From assembly GCA_001464255.1 (NCBI GenBank), contig LNFD01000280.1:1-8063 (forward strand): a DNA stretch of 8,063 bases, in the 5' to 3' direction. Within the stretch, counting starts at the first letter, position 1. The number at the start of each line of letters is the position of its first letter. The position numbers and the translations under genes are program-made. This DNA is from Actinomycetales bacterium Ga0077552. Its GTDB lineage: Bacteria; Actinomycetota; Actinomycetes; Actinomycetales; Microbacteriaceae. Of this stretch, positions 5,722-8,063 are shown in pieces. The notes below the pieces were generated by a model. The model saw only the letters and a list, made by a program, of their open reading frames with translations. It ran no database searches and had not been told where the DNA came from.

Positions 5722-5881
5722 CTCTGCTGCGGCGTGGGGATGGACTGTTGACGACGACCACGATGGTGTGAAACCCGACGCCCGCCCCGAGCGGTTCTCC
5801 CCGGATCGCACGACGTCGCTCCCCGTCCTGTGCACATCTTCCACGCGTGTAGTTCAGCCCGATTCCGCGCACCCACCGCAG

Positions 5882-5890
5882 TTATCCACA
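5882..5890 (+). promoter_or_regulatory. DnaA box 4 (perfect), next to the AT-rich stretch
   Basis: TTATCCACA followed after one base by TGTGAACAG (5892-5900), a probable weak inverted box. It is the perfect box closest to the AT-rich segment, so it is the likely anchor for DnaA filament growth into the unwinding region. Confidence 0.9.
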
Positions 5891-5902
5891 CTGTGAACAG
5901 CG

Positions 5903-5957
5903 GTTAATGATGGTGTTCCTTTTCTCTCTTCATTGAGGGGTGAGGGATAACTTTTGG
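5903..5957. other. candidate DNA unwinding element
   Basis: This stretch is about 40% GC in a strongly GC-rich window and carries a pyrimidine tract (about 5915-5931) and GGATAACTTTT (5944-5954). It begins 12 nt after the DnaA box at 5882-5890, as expected for the region melted by DnaA. TTAATGATGG near its start could act as DnaA-trio-like spacing, but the match is loose. Confidence 0.6.
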
Positions 5958-6034
5958 AGAGCGAAGCCCGGCAACCGCCCGCACACGTGCTGTGCCAGTA
6001 TGGAAGGCCCCGGGTGCCGGGCAGGGCTCGACCG

Positions 6035-6043
6035 AAGAAGGAG
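6035..6043 (+). promoter_or_regulatory. dnaN ribosome binding site
   Basis: GAAGAAGGAG-type purine run with GGAG ending about 7 nt before the GTG at 6051. It decides the dnaN start over the longer in-frame reading from 5940. Confidence 0.8.
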
Positions 6044-6050
6044 CAGCCGC

Positions 6051-7193
6051 GTGAAGTTCCAGGTCAATCGCGACGTGTTCAGCGAAGCGGTGTCGTTCGC
6101 CGTCAAGCTCCTGCCGCAGCGCACCACGCTCCCGATCCTGAGCGGTGTGCTGCTGCGCGCCGAGGGCTCGACCGTCACGCTCTCCTCGTTCGACTACGAG
6201 GTCTCGGCGCAGACCTCCATCACCGCGGACGTCACGGAGGATGGCACGGTGCTCGTCTCGGGCCGGTTGCTCGCCGAGATCGCGTCGCGCCTGCCGAACG
6301 CTCCGGTCGAGTTCACGACCGATGACGGCAAGATCGCCGTCCGTTGCGGCTCGGCGCGCTTCACGCTCTCGAGCATGCCGGTCGAGGAGTACCCGAGCCT
6401 GCCTGTCGTCGACGGTGCGAGCGGCGTACTGCCGGGCGATGCGTTCTCGGATGCCGTGGGCCAGGTCGCCGTCGCCGCCTCGCGCGACGATGTGACCCCC
6501 GTCATCACCGGCGTTCAGCTCGAGATCGCCGACAACCGGCTCTCGCTCGTCGCGACCGATCGCTACCGCGTCGCGGTGCGCGAGATCGATTGGGAGTCGT
6601 CTGCCGTCGCCGAGGGTGTCACGGCACTCGTGCCGGCACGCACTCTCTCTGAGATCGGCAAGATCTTCACCCACGCCGCGACCGTGACGGTCACGATCGT
6701 CAGCGGCGGCGACCGCGAGCTCATCGCGTTCTCCGCCGATCAGAAGACCGTGACCACGCTGCTGATCAAGGGCAACTTCCCGCCCGTCAAGCGCCTCTTC
6801 CCCGAGACCGTCGATAACTACGCCGTCATGAACACGGCCGAGCTCATCGAGTCGACCCGACGGGTGCAGCTCGTCCTCGAGCGCGACGCGGCTCTGCGCT
6901 ACAGCTTCTCCGATGACGGCCTCACGCTCGAGGCGATCGGCTCGGAGAACGCGCAGGCCTCCGAGACGATCGACGCCCACCTCACGGGCGGCGACACGAC
7001 CGTCTCGCTCAAGCCGCAGTTCCTCATCGATGGTCTCTCCGCGGTGCACAGCGAGTTCGTGCGCATCTCGTTCACCAAGACCGACAACCCGAACAAGCCG
7101 GGCCCCGTGCTCATCACGAGCCAGTCGTCGAAAGACCAGCCGGGCACCGACAACTACCGCTACCTGCTGCAGCCCAATCTGCTGTTGCGCTGA
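6051..7193 (+). CDS. dnaN: DNA polymerase III beta subunit (sliding clamp)
   Basis: The 380-residue protein forms the ring-shaped dimer that tethers the replicative polymerase and many repair enzymes to DNA. Three similar domains fit about 1-122, 125-250 and 251-380. Family blocks seen: LPQRTTLPILSGVLL at 21-35, SSMPVEEYPSLP at 107-118, ATDRYRVAV at 168-176 and KGNFPPVKRLFP at 240-251. The GTG start is set by a good ribosome binding site and by the N-terminus VKFQVNRDVF, which aligns with the first clamp strand; upstream in-frame codons cover the origin region and are not credible protein. The C-terminus YLLQPNLLLR differs from the usual (M)PxRL ending. recF begins 5 nt after the stop. Confidence 0.98.
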   Translation: MKFQVNRDVFSEAVSFAVKLLPQRTTLPILSGVLLRAEGSTVTLSSFDYEVSAQTSITADVTEDGTVLVSGRLLAEIASRLPNAPVEFTTDDGKIAVRCGSARFTLSSMPVEEYPSLPVVDGASGVLPGDAFSDAVGQVAVAASRDDVTPVITGVQLEIADNRLSLVATDRYRVAVREIDWESSAVAEGVTALVPARTLSEIGKIFTHAATVTVTIVSGGDRELIAFSADQKTVTTLLIKGNFPPVKRLFPETVDNYAVMNTAELIESTRRVQLVLERDAALRYSFSDDGLTLEAIGSENAQASETIDAHLTGGDTTVSLKPQFLIDGLSAVHSEFVRISFTKTDNPNKPGPVLITSQSSKDQPGTDNYRYLLQPNLLLR

Positions 7194-7198
7194 CGCGC

Positions 7199-8063
7199 GT
7201 GCACGTCACGCACCTCTCGCTCGCCGACTTCCGCAACTACGCCCGCGCCGATGTCGCCCTCGCTCCTGGGCCCGTGCTCTTCGTCGGGCGCAACGGGCAG
7301 GGGAAGACCAATCTCGTCGAGGCGATCGCCTACACCGGCTCGGCGGCCTCGCACCGTGTCTCGACAGATCAGGCACTCATCCGCTTCGGCGCGGATTCGA
7401 GCATCGTGCGGATGCGCGTGCAGCACGACGACCGCGCGATCGTCATCGAGCTCGAACTCAACCGCTCCGCGCCTAACCGCGCCCAGGCGAACGGGTCGCC
7501 CGTGCGCATGCGCGACCTGCCGCGCTACTTCGCGAGCGTCATCTTCGCGCCGGAGGACCTCTCGCTCGTCCGCGGCGACCCGGGAGTGCGGCGATCCTTC
7601 CTCGACACGCTCGTCGTGCAGCGCACGCCCCGTTTCGCCGGCGTGCTCGCCGATTACGACCGCGTGGTGCGTCAGCGCAATTCGCTCTTGAAGTCGGCGC
7701 GCGCCTCACGGCTGCCAGCGGAGAGCCTGACGACGCTCGTCGTGAACCTCGGTACCGAGCTGATCATGGCGCGCGCTGATCTCGTCGACGCCCTCCGGCC
7801 CCATGTCGCTCGCGCCTACAGCGCGGTCGCGGGCGACGACCACCTCACGCGCATGGCGCTTCGTCTCAGTGTCGATGATCGAGACGATGAATCGAGCCCG
7901 AGCGAGCACGTCGACGATGCGACGGTCATCGCCGAACGCTTCCGCGCGCGACTGGCGGAGCTGCGCCGAGCTGAACTCGACCGTGCGGTGACACTCGTGG
8001 GCCCGCATCGCGACGACCTGGTGCTCGAGCTCAACGGCCTCCCCGCGCGCGGCTACGCGAGCC
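7199..8063 (+). CDS. recF: DNA replication and repair protein RecF (3' end cut by window edge)
   Basis: 288 codons are visible and the frame is open at the right edge; the full protein is usually 360-400 residues. RecF is an SMC-like ATPase that, with RecO and RecR, helps load RecA at single-strand gaps. The N-terminus VHVTHLSLADFRNYARADV is typical. Walker A GRNGQGKTN is at 30-38. Other family blocks are VIFAPEDLSLVRGDPGVRRSFLD at 114-136 and VGPHRDDL at 267-274. The ABC signature and Walker B lie beyond the window. The GTG is 5 nt after dnaN with no clear ribosome binding site, so coupling to dnaN is likely. An acidic segment at about 226-240 (DDRDDESSPSEHVDD) sits in the variable arm region. 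No gnd gene lies between dnaN and recF here, unlike some actinobacteria. Confidence 0.96.
   Translation, partial: MHVTHLSLADFRNYARADVALAPGPVLFVGRNGQGKTNLVEAIAYTGSAASHRVSTDQALIRFGADSSIVRMRVQHDDRAIVIELELNRSAPNRAQANGSPVRMRDLPRYFASVIFAPEDLSLVRGDPGVRRSFLDTLVVQRTPRFAGVLADYDRVVRQRNSLLKSARASRLPAESLTTLVVNLGTELIMARADLVDALRPHVARAYSAVAGDDHLTRMALRLSVDDRDDESSPSEHVDDATVIAERFRARLAELRRAELDRAVTLVGPHRDDLVLELNGLPARGYAS

Larger units (their letters stand above)
5629..6050. other. oriC: candidate oriC in the dnaA-dnaN gap
   Basis: The 422-bp gap holds no gene I can support. It contains two perfect DnaA boxes facing each other (5713-5721 minus, 5882-5890 plus) and several weaker ones (for example CTGTGCACA at 5828-5836 and CTGTTCACA read on the minus strand at 5892-5900). 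An AT-rich stretch at 5903-5957 follows directly. Small hairpins lie at 5981-5995 and 6009-6021, ahead of the dnaN ribosome binding site. In most characterised actinobacteria oriC lies between dnaA and dnaN, which supports the assignment. No clear dnaN promoter was found; TATGGA at 5999-6004 is a possible -10 without a matching -35. Confidence 0.85.

Noticed and set aside
5940..6050. Extended dnaN N-terminus from a start at 5940.
   Set aside because: The added 37 residues do not resemble any clamp and cover origin DNA; the GTG at 6051 has a proper ribosome binding site and the conserved N-terminus.
5904..7049. Minus-strand open frame opposite dnaN.
   Set aside because: Shadow of dnaN; composition is typical of antisense frames and it would cover the AT-rich origin segment.
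1..8063. Possibility of a mobile element, defence system, CRISPR array or novel cassette.
   Set aside because: All coding DNA is assigned to the conserved oriC gene block; there are no long repeats, transposase-like or recombinase-like genes, and no compositional break that I can see by eye.

Overview
The window is the replication-origin neighbourhood of a high-GC actinobacterial chromosome. The gene order (parA, rsmG, jag/khpB, yidC, yidD, rnpA and rpmH on the minus strand; dnaA, dnaN and recF on the plus strand) is the classic conserved oriC block. The 45-residue L34, the compact 470-residue DnaA with a short linker, and GC-rich codon use with frequent GTG starts point to a Micrococcales-type actinobacterium, most likely Microbacteriaceae. 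The family call is inference from protein character; no database was searched.

Left arm (1-3912, minus strand): a tightly packed gene string runs away from the origin. rpmH (ribosomal protein L34), rnpA (RNase P protein), yidD, yidC (membrane insertase), a jag/khpB-like R3H protein, rsmG (16S rRNA m7G methyltransferase) and parA (chromosome segregation ATPase, cut by the left edge). Spacings are 8 nt, a 4-nt overlap, 9 nt, 3 nt and an 8-nt overlap, then a 94-nt gap before parA. A good vegetative promoter (TTGACC, 17 nt, TATTGT) precedes rpmH. A perfect 16-bp parS site lies in the rsmG-parA gap and a 15/16 copy lies inside the first codons of rsmG.

Centre (3913-6050): dnaA is flanked by two intergenic regions, 303 bp and 422 bp long, each with two perfect TTATCCACA DnaA boxes. 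The dnaA-dnaN gap also holds an AT-rich stretch, about 40% GC, right after the last box, which makes it the best candidate for the unwinding site.

Right arm (6051-8063, plus strand): dnaN (beta sliding clamp) and recF (cut by the right edge) are separated by 5 nt and are probably cotranscribed.

Together these genes handle replication initiation (DnaA, oriC), processivity (DnaN), gap repair (RecF), origin segregation (ParA, parS) and ribosome, tRNA and membrane-protein biogenesis. I see no mobile element, CRISPR array, phage gene or unknown gene cassette. The more unusual observations are small: composite DnaA-box units, a recurring CGGTTAA motif around dnaA, a stem-loop fused to parS, a jag-type protein that appears to lack the KH-domain GxxG loop, hairpins at the rpmH and rnpA translation starts, and a divergent beta-clamp C-terminus.
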